Below, piece after piece: positions 44,280 through 57,269 of a DNA stretch of 64,000 nucleotides. The notes beneath the pieces are model-generated. The model was not told where the DNA came from, did not search any database, and saw only the letters and a list, made by a program, of their open reading frames with translations. Origin of the DNA: Aquatica leii (lineage: Eukaryota; Arthropoda; Insecta; Coleoptera; Lampyridae). Numbering within the stretch: the first letter of the stretch is position 1; every line of letters starts with the position of its first letter. Both the position numbers and the translations under genes were made by a program. Location: positions 30,962,238-31,026,237 of the forward strand of contig CM069434.1 in assembly GCA_035610365.1 (NCBI GenBank). The letters are read 5' to 3'.

Positions 44280-45420
44280 CTTATGTTTAGAGTTTAGATG
44301 TTGAAAGATCTGATTTAGTTTATCTTTGCCATGAGGTCATACAACAAACATATTATCCACATATCTGAATCAAGTTTTGGTTTAAACTCAATATTTTTCA
44401 TAATTTCAGTTTCAAAACATTCCATGTAAATATTGGCTATAACTAGAGAGAGAGGTGAACCCATGATGGCTTCTTTTACTTGTTTAAACAAGTTGTGGTT
44501 ATAACTGAAATAAGTGTTTTAAAGGCAGATTTCGATGAGCAGAACTTCTTCTTCAGTAATTCTCACCTTCGTCAACTGGGACTTTAGTAAAAAGAGATAC
44601 CACGTCACAGCTGACTAGGATATCTTCTTTTTTTATACGTAAGTTCTTAATTTTCTCTACAAAGTCTGTAGAATCTTTACTGTGAGTTTCTGTATTTTCT
44701 GTCAACCGCAAAAGTTTTGCAGCTAGATAACGTGCTAACGATTGGGTTAGTGAATTAATGGTGCTCACTATCGGTCAAAGGGGGATAACCGGATTTTTGA
44801 CAATCAAAGTTTGTTTTTTGTTAATATCTATAGTAGCTGAGTTTTTCATGGCGAAGTTTACCTTAGTGCACAAGAAGTTTAAAGGGTTCCTCTGTAGACG
44901 TATGTAGCAATTTTCTGAGAGTAAGTTCGTCATTTTGTCGTTTTAATCTTGTATGTTCGAGTGTAGCGTTTCCTTTATCTGCTCTTAATACTAAAATGTC
45001 CTTATTTTTATGTAACCGCTTAGCTGCTTCTCTCTTATGTCGGTTAATATTAGAGCGTGGCGGTTTTGCTTTTCTTGCAATATTGCAAACGTCTTGTCGA
45101 ATAGTTTCAGAGATCTCTTTAGGTAGAGTGCGTATTGCAGCTTCTACTCCACATACTATATCTTCTATCGGAGTTGTCTTAGGCATAACAGCGTAGTTAA
45201 AACCCTTCTTCAGCAAAGATGTGGTCTGCGCATTCAAAACCGTGTCTGTTAGGTTGACAATTACGTTATGGTCGTCTAACGTTTTCTTATGCTGTGAAGG
45301 ATGTAATCGCTCGAATTTTTTAGTTTGCTTTATTTTTGATTGTTCATAAATCTTGTTAGCTTGTATCGTAGTGATAGCATCTATTTTTACCCATATCGAA
45401 TATCCTAATTTGTTAGACAA
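44280..45420 (-). pseudogene. Penelope-like reverse transcriptase (broken)
   Basis: N-terminal part (44863-45420) is open for 185 codons and ends in the family's hallmark: LPKEISETIRQDV, KPPRSNINRHKREAAKRL, KDILVLRADKGNATLE. After a frame break the RT palm follows: KEDILVSCDVVSLFTKVPVD (about 44570-44635), with SCDV in place of the usual SFDV. A further frame then gives AIMGSPLSLVIANIYMECFE (about 44420-44480), the 'GSPLSP..AN' box. The YVDD catalytic box expected near 44350 is not recognisable. At least two frameshifts and several stops. Confidence 0.85.
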
Positions 45421-45500
45421 AGTTAAATGCAGCTTGTATAACTGTTTGCTGACAGAATCCAGTAATTTACGTTTATTGTAAATTTCCGAACGTAACAGTT

Positions 45501-45560
45501 ACGCTAATCGCTATTGGTGTAAATATCGTCATTTACACTTTTTCTTTCAGTGACATTTAC
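45501..45560 (+). repeat. PLE inverted arm, right
   Basis: Starts ACGCTAATCGCTATTGGT and ends TCAGTGACATTTAC on the plus strand; inverted relative to 44035-44094. Confidence 0.85.
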
Positions 45561-48221
45561 CACTTGTCACACGACTTTCTTATAAGGAATTTCATATTTT
45601 TATTTTCAAATTGAAAAAAAAAAACATAGAGAAGAAGTCAAAAAAATATAGAGAAAGTTTTTGTAAATATATGTTCTAACGTACGGTAGGGTGTTTTTAA
45701 CAGTATATTAAGTAGTACACGTTACTATATAATTTTGTTAACGTATTAAAAAATTGGTAATTTTTATCATTTTTAATAGAATTTGTTTCTTGGATTAAAG
45801 TTTGTATGTAAGAAAGTATAGTGTTTGATTAATATTGAGATGTACATAGTATAAAGAGAATGTATGGTGTACAAAAAAGTGATGGTAAGTTTCCTCTTGT
45901 TGCATTCATTAAAAAATATACTAAAAAAAGTGAAAAACATTAACAATAAATTCTTCTATAAGGAAGGGCATCAAAACACTTTATGGGTCTATAAAAGACG
46001 ATGTTTTGTACAGTTAAATGCTCACTTTTTCAGGCTTGGTTCTAAACTTAGAAAATTGGTGTGTCTCGGACCACACCATGAAGACAACCATACAAATAAA
46101 TTAAGATTAAAAAAAAATTAACTATTAGAACAATTACAACACAACAGTAAGAAAAACAAGTTAAAAACTGTAAAAGTTAATTTTTAGTTTATGCTAGAAG
46201 AAAGCATCCGTAGTCTATCAAACTTTATTCCAGGCCCTTATCACATTGCTCATATTTGTGATTTCTCTTATGAATTGCACATGAAAACCATCTTCAACGT
46301 ACAACCAAATTTTGATCGCTGATAAGAATTTAGTTCTAATGCAGGCTAGATCTTGCTGTTACTGAAAACCGCTGCGTTGTTTTCTACGTATGAAATCATG
46401 AACCTCAAATTTGGTGCCTACGTGAGTTAAAACCTGAATTTTATTTATTTGAACAATATTAGCCGTAACAATCTACTTTTTTTCCTTATTCTTTAATTTT
46501 AAATAAAGAATGTTAACTACTTTTCTATTTCATCAATCAATAAAACTTATAAGTAACTTTTTATTCCAGATTGGATTTTTAGTTATTATTTTTGTTAGCG
46601 CACTCAATGCCGTAAAACTCATGAGTGTTGTTACAATTTTTAGCATCTCTGGTGGAGAACAATCTATTTTGGTGAGTTTGTGTAAATTTTTGTTTTGAAT
46701 ACACGCTTGTCTCGTGTATTTATCTAAAATATTTCTTATCTATTCCTTACTATTTCTAGAAATTGATAATGTAACTTCTATATGAAGACTAACTTTTTTG
46801 CATACTTATAGGATCAACGTCGTAGAGTTACATTCTATATTACATCGACAAATCTAGTGTTTTGTTTTGTTTACAATCATTTAAGTAATTTTGCAAAAAA
46901 TTATTAAAGTTATTTCACGATTTCAAATTTATTTTAATTTCAATTATAATTTATCAAGCACATTGTTACGTGCATAAATTTAAAAATGCAATGTTTTGTA
47001 TATTCCTTAAATTAACGTTACTTGTTCATTTCTCGACGCCATCTATCAAGCATCGTTGGTCTCTTCCGGCCGAGTAAACGACAGGTCGTTATTTTTACTT
47101 TGACATCGTTCGCTACATAACCTATGCCTGCGTGAATTAAAAATTAATTTTTTAAAACATCCACGTGTTGTGACACGATATATAATGAAAGTATCTATAA
47201 CCAATTAATTTATTTAACGCAGAGTAAGTGTCTTCTATTATTTCTGGGATTAAAAGTAATTTCCATGTCTTTTAATTAGACCCATGTGTTACCTCCCAAA
47301 CCTGGGTTTTCTTGTCTGTACAAGTTTAAAACCTACGACGAAAAAGCTCTAAAAGGAAGCATTTGACCTACAAACTCTGCGATACAAAGACAGATACAAT
47401 ACCTACGTATATTTGTACTCGAACTAAATTTACTTATTGTGATGCTATCAAATTATCTCTACGTGTTATTGATTCAAATTTTAATCGAAGTTTTTTCTGT
47501 ACAATTAATTAAAGTACAATTGTTGTTAACGATTTGGTTTCTTTCTACAATTCCTTTAGCTTTACAAACCTTACAATGTTATACAAGCTTCGGGCCTCTT
47601 GTGCTGATCTAACAAGAGCTATATCTGCAACAATAGATCCGGCGCCCATTAAAATAAAATGAGTTAAACTTACCCTCCGTTAGTTATTGTTTTAATCTTA
47701 CAGCGAGTTGGCCGTGCAGGCTTTGTAAATTACTAGAAGCTTGTAACAACATATTTAGTGCGTTTGTAATTAAATCATTTAAGTTGATTTTATTATATTT
47801 CATTATGAGTCCATTTTATAATTTTTAACAAAGCTTTTTTTTCGTCGGCCTTCGTGGTTATGTAAATTCTTAAAATTATTTTAGATTTTAGTGGAATACA
47901 CTTTGAAAAAAGTTTAGAGTGTATTCAACAGGAGTGAGTTTTTGGTTATCAACGCCTTTTTCAGAAATAAACCTTTTTGACGTCTTTTTGACTTTTGTTT
48001 TTTTTATTTTGACTTTTATTTGTATTTTTTTTAGTTACAACGCGGTTTGAGCCAAAATTCGCTTATAATCATAAACAAAATAACCGCAAAAGCTTAAGAT
48101 TTTATCTTACGTTTGTGTTTAATGGTCGTCTTAATAATTGATTTAAAATAACATTAATTTTGGTCGTAAGACTGCGTTTACTATTTGTTCGTACTTACCA
48201 TGTTCAACAAATCCAACAGTT
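45561..48221. other. AT-rich stretch; one PLE end fragment, no supported gene
   Basis: Frames at 45864-46121 and 46510-46698 show no family resemblance. A higher-GC patch near 47570-47660 translates on the minus strand to a short plausible run (VADIALVRSAQEARSLYNI) but is too brief to call. The PLE fragment at 48041-48106 is listed separately. Confidence 0.4.
48041..48106 (+). repeat. PLE terminal-region fragment
   Basis: Plus strand GCTTATAATCATAAACA, then AACCGC, AAAGCTT and AGATTTT in order match the minus strand of 43810-43880, the pLTR-like region next to the PLE. Confidence 0.65.
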
Positions 48222-48420
48222 ATCTGACATTGATTTTAAACCTCGACGTGAGTTTTGTGAGTGGTTGCAGCAACAAAAATTTTAGGCCTTGACTTTATTG
48301 GCAAAATGTTGTTTTCAGAGGAGTGTTGTTTTACACGAAAATGGAGTGCTGAATTTTTACAACGCGTGTATTAAGAATAAGGAAAACCCTCATTTTTTGC
48401 TTGGACTTATGCTCTAATTT
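48222..48420 (+). pseudogene. Tc1/mariner-like transposase fragment (DDE region)
   Basis: Plus-strand phrases fit the block around the first two catalytic positions of IS630/Tc1-type transposases: RREFCEWLQQQ, then, after a stop, LFSEECCFTR (family form FSDE), then after a one-base shift NGVLNFYNACIKNKENPHF (family form NG..N.HN..YW..ENPH). The second element of the FSDE motif is changed to Glu. Too short and broken for subfamily assignment, and not the same as the element at 2.06-5.37 kb. Confidence 0.6.
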
Positions 48421-49204
48421 TTCCTGCTAAAATAACAACCCGTTAATCAGATACAGTCCGTATTTTAACAATATATATAAATACACAAATTTTTGCTTCA
48501 GGAAATCGCAACAAACTAAAGCAGACAATTTGCGTCTCCGGTGCGCAATTTTAATTGCAAACATACACGCGTGATTTTGGTAATTAGTAAAACCCTGTTG
48601 TGATTGATTGAGTTTTTAAAGAAATGCTACAAGGTAAATTCAATAATGCAAAATATACCAAAACTTTTACTACACTACAAATAACAAATGGTTATACATT
48701 TTTACACACTTCATTAGATCTAAGTTTACTATATTTTAGGAAACAAAATTTTCTGACTGTTGATAGCGGAAAAAATGGAAAATTATTTTTTAAATACGGT
48801 TTGCTTTAAAAACGTAAAAACAAATTTTTTGTTAGATCAGCAGCAAGTTTGAAAATGTTGTTAATTAAATGCTAAATTTTTTATGAAAAAACTACAATTA
48901 TCCACAACTTTATTCAGTAAAAGTAAGTTAGAATATGGGTTTACTATTGGGACCAAAGTATGTAGTTGTTAAAAATGAGGTGAAGTTTTAAAATTATAAA
49001 GTTGTAAGTAAGAACCGTTGTGAGCAGTAATTTTACACTATCTAATCAATGACAAACCGTTGAAACAATTAATCAAACAAACATTAAAAAAACCGAATTA
49101 ATAGTTATTTAAAAAAAAGTCAGGAAATCTTACATTACTGCAGAGGAGCAACATTGAAATACGAGCCACTTTGTGTATTTTAAAGCTCCGAGTCAAGTAG
49201 TGTA
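48421..49204. other. No gene seen
   Basis: AT-rich; the 61-codon frame at 48624-48809 has no recognisable features. Confidence 0.4.
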
Positions 49205-49262
49205 CTGACGTGTTTTGTATTTTGTATTTGTATTGTATTTGTATTTTGTATTGTATTTGTAT
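49205..49262. repeat. TATTTGTATTTTG-type minisatellite
   Basis: Tandem variants of TTTGTATT and TTGTATTTTG over about 55 bp. Confidence 0.7.
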
Positions 49263-49316
49263 CAAGATTGTCAATATTATTGGTATCTATAGTTACAAAG
49301 TAAACAACATCGAAAA

Positions 49317-49545
49317 AATGACATCAATTTTGTGCGTGTGTTGTGAAGACAGTGTTAATTCATAAAATAATGATAAAAGAAAACGAAAATCTTTTCGAGG
49401 GCCTTCCCTTGATCTGAGTGAAGCTACGGCTGCTGTTACTGACGATTTATTACTGGGTTAATTAAAAGAGCGGTATGAAGAAACATTCCAAATTTTTGAA
49501 AATTGACGCCGAGAAAGCAAATTTGAAGTTCGGTGATAAATCACT
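49317..49545 (+). pseudogene. Decayed unrecognised reading frame
   Basis: From an ATG the frame reads MTSILCVCCEDSVNS, stop, NNDKRKRKSFRGPSLDLSEA, a TAAVTDDLLLG run, stop, LKERYEETFQIFEN, stop. The composition (charged, Cys pair, CVCCED) is protein-like and GC is higher than nearby sequence. Three single-codon stops at otherwise open positions suggest a dead gene or element piece. No family recognised. Confidence 0.35.
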
Positions 49546-51989
49546 ATCGAGAATCAATATTTTAAACATAACAAGTTCCACAATTCATATTAATATTTCT
49601 AATTAATAGTTTTGAATAAATTGTTCTTTTTTAAAGTGTTTTTTTTATTTTGCGTCTTGTAAAGTCTTTATAGCACTAGTCCGGAAAATTCAATCTCCTG
49701 CGCGTTTAACATCAAAACAAAAACAATACAAAAAAAGAGTAGTAGTTAAACATTGTATAGTGTAAGACTGTATTAACTTAACTCTAAAAAAAAAATATCT
49801 AGTTTATAAAATTTATTTGAGCTATTTAATTTGTACAAATTATAGTTTCTATTTTTAATGTTGTAGTTTTTTTTATATTACTTATTATAATATTCTTTAA
49901 AAATCTACAATTTTTAAATTACACTGTTTTTAACTTTTTATTAATTTGTTATTTAGAGTTAAAACAAATTAAATGTATTTAAAATTAATAACTATGTTAC
50001 TTGTTTTAATACATAAACCAAACTACTTTTTTTTAATTGGTTAAATAGTATATTGTTGCGTGATTACTAATGTTATACTCAATTTTGCTTTGCATATAAT
50101 AATACATATGTTTTAAAGTTATTAGTAATATTTAATAAAAATTATTGTTAGGATTAATAACACTAGTAATTATGAATAAATTTAGATAATCTGGATTAGT
50201 GCATATTGTGAAAAATATTTAAAAATAAAGTTTTAAAAACAAAAACATTTTTAAGCATCTTGATATTATATTTCCCGTTGTCTAATGGAAAATGTAAGAT
50301 AAGCTGAAGTTTTAATGAACGTCTAACAAGTTGACATTTCAAGCGTATTTTCGCATCTTTAAGGTTTTACATTAACGCTGTTCGTGACATTTAAAAAGTT
50401 TTATTGTCAACGATTTTATTCATTAATAAAGGATTACTAGTTTTAACATATTTTGGTTTCAGCGCAAAAGACGCAAATTTGTTTCAACAAAATCTTTTTC
50501 ATAAATTTAGAATTATGTCTTAATGGTATATTAACGCTAAGTGTAGATACTAAATTTTTCACAGGTATTGATTCAAACTAAGTGTTTTTGAACAATACAA
50601 CAAAAATTGCTTTTAATATCAATGTAATTAAATATCTTAGAAAAAACTGTTTAATATGAAGCAATTAAAGTAATTTAGGTATAGATTTATGCATTTGAAT
50701 AGAATTTATACATGGTTTTATTAGTTGTTGGGTGTTTAAAAGTACAAAAAATTGGTGTTACGTATAGTTTTTTTTATCAGTGCAGCAACATACTTTATAC
50801 GGAACTTTATTATACAGTTTTTTTTAATTTGTACAATTTTAATCAATGTTTTCTCCGCTTTACGATATTTCGTAATTCAATTTTAATTACAACGTAATTT
50901 TTCATTCAATTAGTACAAATTATTTTTTTCTACAACTAACAGATAATACAACACACTGTATGTTTATTACCGATTAGGCAACGTATGAAAACATAATTTA
51001 GGATACTTGTACAAATATTAGGTGCACAACAGTTATAGAATTAAAAACAAAATCATTACACCTAGTACGTGCTTGCTTTTATGTTTTCTATCCTTCTATA
51101 ATGATTTCTTAACAGTGCATTCAAATCCTATTAAAATTACTATATAATCCACTTTAATTGAATGTAGCGTTTTGTTTAACAAAGCATAAAGTTTCACTTT
51201 CTCCTGGTACTCACATTAGTAAGTGCGTAGCACTGTACTATTACTGTTTTTTTATTATAACTTTGCAGTGGCTTTTATGAATCTTTTACTAATACGTTCT
51301 CATTTAATTAATATTTTTTTCATGTCAATCAAAGTTTTTAAACAAATGATTAATTATCATCTTTATAAACATAATTTTTGTATTACACTGCACAAGCAAA
51401 ACTCCGATAAAGCACCGTTGACATTTTTTTGCATTACAAAAAACTAGCAACAAGGTTGCAAATTAGATGCTTTGATTTATTCTAATTATTTTATACTTAG
51501 TTTTTCTAATATATATTTACATTTAATTACAAAAAAAAGTTACCAGTAAATGTGTTTACAAACATAAACTAAAATAATTAATTTATAATATTTTACTCTA
51601 TAAGTACCGTCAAAACTAATGAAATGGCATCCACAAATCTTTAAATGAGCGAAAACGACAAGTTACTTGTTGAATTGTGTGGTGTTAACAGTTTAGTATT
51701 AAGAGGTACATTTTTAACGCATCAAAGTATCCATAAAATTATTTGGTAAATACAATAAAACTAACAATAACATTAAAAAATCAGTACAAAGAGATAAAAG
51801 ATAATTTATAAATAGTATACCAAAAAATGCACAACTAGCGGCAGACAAAAAAGATACTAGCCAACTGTATATGAATTTTAAAAAATTAAGCACGTATAAT
51901 AGATACAATTGCAGTATTAGAAGTAAAAATGAAAATATCTCGTGTATGGAAGAGCAGCATATCTAGAAATGGCATGAATAGTTCCAAAA
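49546..51989. other. AT-rich stretch, no supported gene
   Basis: Frames at 50712-50897, 51223-51447 and 51714-51908 (minus) are hydrophobic and low-complexity without family resemblance. Confidence 0.45.
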
Positions 51990-52440
51990 TGCTCTAAACT
52001 GCAAAAAACATTAGTAATAAGATTATACAATTAAGACTACGGGTAGAATTGCAAATAAATGTTGAATGCCCAATAAAGGAAGAAATTGTAACTGTAATTA
52101 ATCAGATAAAATGTAACAATGAGTCTAGACTAGTAAACAAGATATAAACAAATGTTTCCCTCATAAATGAAAAAACAGATTAATATTAAAAAAACTTAAA
52201 AAATGTGACAACTGGAGAGAGGCAACGTTATTAATTAGTGTATAAAATAATCTTAAATAAAATAACTAAAATAATAGATAATGAGTTGAAAACTAAGCAA
52301 AACGATCGTGCATAGATCAAAAAACGACGCTACAAATAATAATGGATAAATCTATCAAATACCAATTCCTACGATACTTGACTTTGACCATCAAATTGTC
52401 TTTAATAAACTGAATAGGGATAGTTTTTAAATTGCACAAA
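51990..52440 (+). pseudogene. Non-LTR retrotransposon RT relic
   Basis: Plus-strand translation, with stops in every part, still shows LINE RT landmarks: EEIVTVINQIKCN (start of the RT domain), NKITKIIDNELK (the 'L.K...NRL' helix), and DKSIKYQIP..LDFDHQIVFNKLNRD (motif A region, where the catalytic 'D...AFD' has eroded to DFDHQIVFN). No catalytic YADD was found further on. Heavily decayed; different in sequence from the Jockey-type relic at 35-36 kb. Confidence 0.6.
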
Positions 52441-53849
52441 AAACAAAATTTTACCTAAAAAACTTATAAAATTAATAACAGAGGACTGCAATAGCTACAA
52501 CTGCAGAGAACTGCATAATAGTAAACAAAATCATAACAAATACGTGCGCGAAACAAAGGTGCATAATGTTCCCAATGTTGTTTAACCATAGTTTTGGTTT
52601 TAAATAGACAGAAACCAATAGTACACTAGAGGATCTTAACTTTGTGACATGTATGAACTTTGAGAGAGTGCAGTAACACTACTATTTATTTATATAAATA
52701 CTAATATACATTTTAGATAAAGATCATTATGTTTTTTACTAAACAAACATTAATTAGTTTTTTTCATCAAAAGCCATTGCTCTTAACTTCCTCTTTCAAA
52801 CGAACTACTCGTTATTGTAACTATTAATATACCAGAAGTTTCATAACACTTCCTCCTTTTACATTGTTTATAGCAATTAGAAAGTCTATAAAAAATGAAA
52901 TTTAACGGTTTAAGATACAGGTTGTTCTATTTGAAAAAAGTAAGTTATTCACCCATAAAACGGTGCATAATTGGTTTATAAAATGTAGAGTCGTTTTAAT
53001 CAAAACCGCAGAAAGTTATGGAGGTTCCTCGTACTTTTGGAGCACTCTGTATATCTGGTATTTATGATATATTTGTATTTGTTGCTAATTGCTTTGTTTA
53101 TTAAAGTTAAGCGTTTATGTGCGTTAATTTTTAGTTTTGTGTAGTGTGCAATGTGAAGAAGAATAAAAAAATGATAACTATACCGACTTTCTGTTTAATA
53201 TTAAATTGGTAGATAGATTATTAACATAGAACAGTTTGCAAGCAATTTAAAATGATTACTGTACAGAAAAAGATGCAAAGATCATTCAATTCGCAACAAA
53301 CAAAAAAGTCCTGAGATACCTAAACTATGCTCTAAAATTTTGTTTAATTTGGTGGTGGAAACTTTTAACACAAGGCTAAGAATGAAAACGACACTGTGAG
53401 TATCCATTTTGCTATAGTATTCAATAATTACTTACTATTTATTGACGTAAAGAGATAGAAGAATCTTAGAAGTTAAATTAAATATTTTGAAGAAATTTGT
53501 TTCAGTGGATTCTTTAAAATTATTTAAATAAAAATCAAAATTGTGTAAATAAATAAATAACTGCCAATTTGTTGTAATCTTAAAGATATAGAACAAATAA
53601 AAAGAAAAATTCGTTTCTGTTTATATGTTTCTTGAAATGAAGACAAAAAGTATGAATTTTTTGTTGCAGTTTACCTTTCTACGCTGTTTAGCAGTTTACT
53701 TTGGTTTTTTTTTTGGTTTTATCAGAACAAACACAGTAGGTATTTTTAAAATTCTGTTAAGGCAGTGCAGTATACATTTTAATTCTTTTAAGCAAATTTG
53801 ATAGTTTTGTTTTGGATAAATTATAATAAACAGTTTTTCAGAAAAAATT
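52441..53849. other. No gene seen; possible 5' part of the hAT relic
   Basis: AT-rich. A GGAGCACTCTGTATATCTGG segment near 53038 resembles the 'acagggtgt' ends common to many insect repeats. Around 53250-53380 some plus-strand phrases could be the eroded N-terminus of the hAT transposase. Neither is firm. Confidence 0.35.
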
Positions 53850-54611
53850 ATCTACGTGATTCAGTTTTTAGGTCAGCAAAACTACTCCCACGAAAAGCTT
53901 ATCGCTCCGCTGAAGGTTTTATTGATCTATTGATTGATGCTAAACAAATAGCATCCAGTTTAGACATAGAACCTAAATTCAAAAACAGAGAGGTCTAAGA
54001 CCGCAAAAAATAAAAAAAAATATTCTGATTATGAATGTGACGATGAACCGATCCACGACAAAACTTTAAAGTTTAAAGTTGATTGTTTTTTTAATGCTCT
54101 ACATGTAATCATAACATCAGTGGATGAGAGATTCCAATTACTTTCTTCTTACTCCAATACTTTTGAGTTTTTATGGAATATTGATAAATTTAAAAATTAT
54201 TCTAAAAACGAACAATTAGAATTATGTCAAAAAGTTGAAAATTTATTAAACGACAAAACTCGCAATGAACGAGACATAACTGCCGTAGAACTTGTTAAAG
54301 AATTGCAATATTTACAAAATTTTTATGAAAAAGTTATTGCGTCTTCAGAAGAATCTTTCAATTATATAACAATTAACAACTTAGTGGATTCTTTTCCTAA
54401 TTCGAGCATAATACCTCGTATTTTATTAACAATGCCGGTTTCTGGTGCTACCGCCGAACGATCTTTTTCAAAACTAAAAATAATAAAAAAATATTTAAGA
54501 TCGACCATGGGGCAAAACGGACTAAGTAATCTTGCTATCATTTCAATAAAAACAGACCAGCTAAAAGAATTAGACACCGAAGATTTAATTAAACAATTTG
54601 CAAAAACTTAA
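53850..54611 (+). pseudogene. hAT-family transposase, C-terminal half (frameshifted)
   Basis: Open pieces 53798-53998 and 54120-54611 join across a frameshift near 53995-54010. The first contains YRSAEGFIDLLIDAKQIAS. The second (no ATG; first candidate codon GTG) ends in the hAT dimerisation domain: LLTMPVSGATAERSFSKLK, then YLRSTMGQNGLSNLAIISI and a DTEDLIKQFA tail. This region mediates dimerisation and holds the last catalytic-domain segment in hAT transposases. The catalytic Asp residues and zinc-finger N-terminus were not found, so the copy is incomplete as well as frameshifted. The C-terminal frame is unusually clean (163 codons without a stop), suggesting recent decay. Confidence 0.85.
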
Positions 54612-54859
54612 AGCACGGAAAGCTCAATTCACTTAGCTAAAATATTAATAACAATACCTAATACCTGTATATTAACCTTTAAAAAATACTGGTATGGCTT
54701 ATGGCTTGTACTTGTAAAATATAAAAATAAAAATAAATTTATGAAAATACTTTTTAAAATTATTTTTCAATAGTGGATAATGATACCTAACTTAACCCGT
54801 ATCTGCACTCACATATGAACGTAATACAAATTTGGAGCGTTAATTTAAATTTGCACAAT

Positions 54860-54887
54860 GGCGCCAAAAGTGCTAGGCGCGGGACTG
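54860..54887 (-). repeat. Candidate 3' terminal inverted repeat of the hAT element
   Basis: On the minus strand CAGTCCCGCGCCTAGCACTT followed by TTGGCGCC. The CAG start and GC-rich content, 250 bp after the transposase stop, are typical of hAT ends. No 5' partner was found. Confidence 0.4.
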
Positions 54888-57269
54888 CAGTTCTTCATTT
54901 AGTTATAGAACTTGCTAGTCGCAATTTAAAACTGTGAAAGGTAGTACAGTATTGTCTTTTTTTATTGTATAACATTTTTATAAAATAAATCAGTGTGATT
55001 TAAAGTAAACTTTTGATAAATTACTCTACAATTGTTTTGTGTTTTTATAGCAATATAATAAATATTTTTAGTATACTTGTTACGTTGTCATAAAATTTTT
55101 ATTAGCAAAAAAATTACGTTGCTGTTGTTTACCGTTTCAAATAGAAATCTAATTTTTTTTATTTCATACTTGTTAAATAATGATTTTTTAATAAATAATC
55201 AATTTTTGTCAATAGTTTTCTTTCTTTCTGGTGCATATGACTTTTCCGACTTTGTTAATGTACAGCAATCGACCATTTTACAGAATTATAAATTTAAAAT
55301 ATCTTATTATATTTTATATAATTGTTGTTATTTTGTTTCTATACTATAAAACTTATTTTTATGTATGCATAAAATACAATTTATTATTAAAATAAATTTC
55401 AAATTGTGTTAACCTGTTAATATTCCTAAAAGTAGCTATTTTTGTAATTTTATATAGGACTTATACACGTATTCTTGTAACTTAACTTTAATAATGTGCA
55501 AATTTATAATTACTGAGGAATTCAGCAATTACATAAACTACCTTCAGACTTAGTAAAACTAAAATAACGTTTCGGTAAAAATTAACATTTTAAAGTTTAT
55601 ACAAATACAAATAGATAACATAAATTATTATTACACTACAATTGCAAAGTTAATCTAAATTGTAGTAATTTAAAAAAAAAATTTTAAGAATATATTTTAC
55701 CGTAAACAACAAAATAAAATCTACAATCAATAACTTAAAAAAATGTGAAAACCTATCATTGTCAAGGATTTTCAGTCACGGCATCGCATCATTAACCTAG
55801 TTGCTATATATATATTTAGTGCTTTTTATTGCTTTTATGTACTGCAAATTTATTAGAAACAAGCCCTTGACCTAAGTCTAACATATAATATACTTTGATA
55901 AGTATCGTATTTTCAGTGATATTAAATTTACCTTAGTATAATGAATATTCTTTTTGGAAAACCTGATATTACAGTAGAAAACATTGTTGTTTATGGAGGC
56001 AATGTAATGAGTTGAGAGTGAAAACAACGCTTACGCGTTATTAAATTATTTTTAAACGTAACTTGCTTGAAATAGTTTTTCATAACAGCAAAAAAAGTAA
56101 CCGTTTTGTGGTTAAAAAATAACAATTTTGATTCAATTTTTTATACATATTATATAGATGTACGATTAAGCATCCAAATTATTTTTATTTATTGCTTATA
56201 TCTTTTATTGTAACAGTTACAAAAATGTTATTGTATTTTGTTGATTAACTTTTTGAAATAAAATTTTACGTAGTGATGTAAGCTACATTTTATTATTGAT
56301 TTTGCATATTAATTTCCTTGTTACTTTTAAAACATTTTGCTGCAATACATTTTGTTTTAATTTTAAAATACAGATGCATTGTAATTTATTTGATTAATTA
56401 AAACTATAACAATCACACAACAATTATATAACGGAGTCTTGCTTTATGTGTTTTATTAGAAAAGCGAAAGATGTAACACTTTCCGGTAGGCGTCGTTGTT
56501 ACGATTTATTTTGCCGCATTATAAATGTTAGAGAAATACAGTAAAAATAAAATAATAATATATTATATTGAAGTAATTAAACAATTAACAGAGCAGGAAA
56601 ATTCTTAATACTCCAAATTAACGTAAAAATGCAAGTTTTCAATGTTAATAAATCTTTAAGTAGAGAGCTTTTCAGCGACGTTTTGATACATATACGCACA
56701 ACTTCATCAAGCTGTTTATTTGAAAAATAGTGCAAATTACAAAATTAGCCACTAAATGTTAAATGTTAAAAAATAAATTAATAGTTAAGTCTAAAACTAC
56801 AACCATAAGTAAACTAGAATTGTCTTACCATGCGACTAGATTAGTTTTATACGAATACAACAAAAATTATAAAAATAGCACACACCAAATATTAATTAGC
56901 AATTAATTAACAAAATCAAGAGAACTTTAAAAACTTAAGTTATCTTTGACATAAAAAATGACAAATATAGTTATATAAGTAGGTAATAACTTGTTGGTCT
57001 TTAATTTTAGTTTACAAAAATAGCGTAGTGGCAATAATTGAGTCATATCTGTGTCTAACCTTTTAATAATTCACTTGCATTTTTTTATAAAAGGTTTGCC
57101 ATTAGTGTTTAGTTTTCGCTAAGCAGCATAAAGTTAAACTTTTTAAAAAAATGTTTTGTTTTCAAACCCAAACAACCGTAGTTGGAGTCAGCTGTTTTTT
57201 TTTCATTGCTGTGGCGAGACGGTCTCTGTCTCTGTAATTTTTACGAAATTATAGTCTAAGATACGGCAT
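54888..57269. other. AT-rich stretch, no supported gene
   Basis: The 90-codon frame at 55077-55349 is Phe/Ile/Leu/Asn-rich and chance-like. Near 56680-56725 CAGCGACGTTTTGATAC and CTTCATCAAGCTG resemble the 'GACGTTTCG...CTTCATCA' end motifs of PLEs, a possible small PLE end fragment. Confidence 0.4.

Larger units (their letters stand above)
43810..45560 (-). mobile_element. Penelope-like element fragment with 60-bp inverted arms
   Basis: PLE reverse-transcriptase relic on the minus strand. Segments 44035-44094 and 45501-45560 are inverted copies (58 of 60 positions equal), 1406 bp apart. Left of the inner arm, minus-strand sequence with CTCTGAAGATGC (about 44023-44034) resembles the long-terminal (pLTR) region that PLEs repeat at their ends. 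The endonuclease domain is missing. Confidence 0.75.

Noticed and set aside
45864..46121. 85-residue plus-strand frame as a gene
   Set aside because: No recognisable motif, no signal or domain, surrounded by AT-rich repeats; could not be supported.
55077..55349. 90-residue plus-strand frame
   Set aside because: Phe/Ile/Leu/Asn-rich, low complexity, no family resemblance; typical chance frame in AT-rich DNA.
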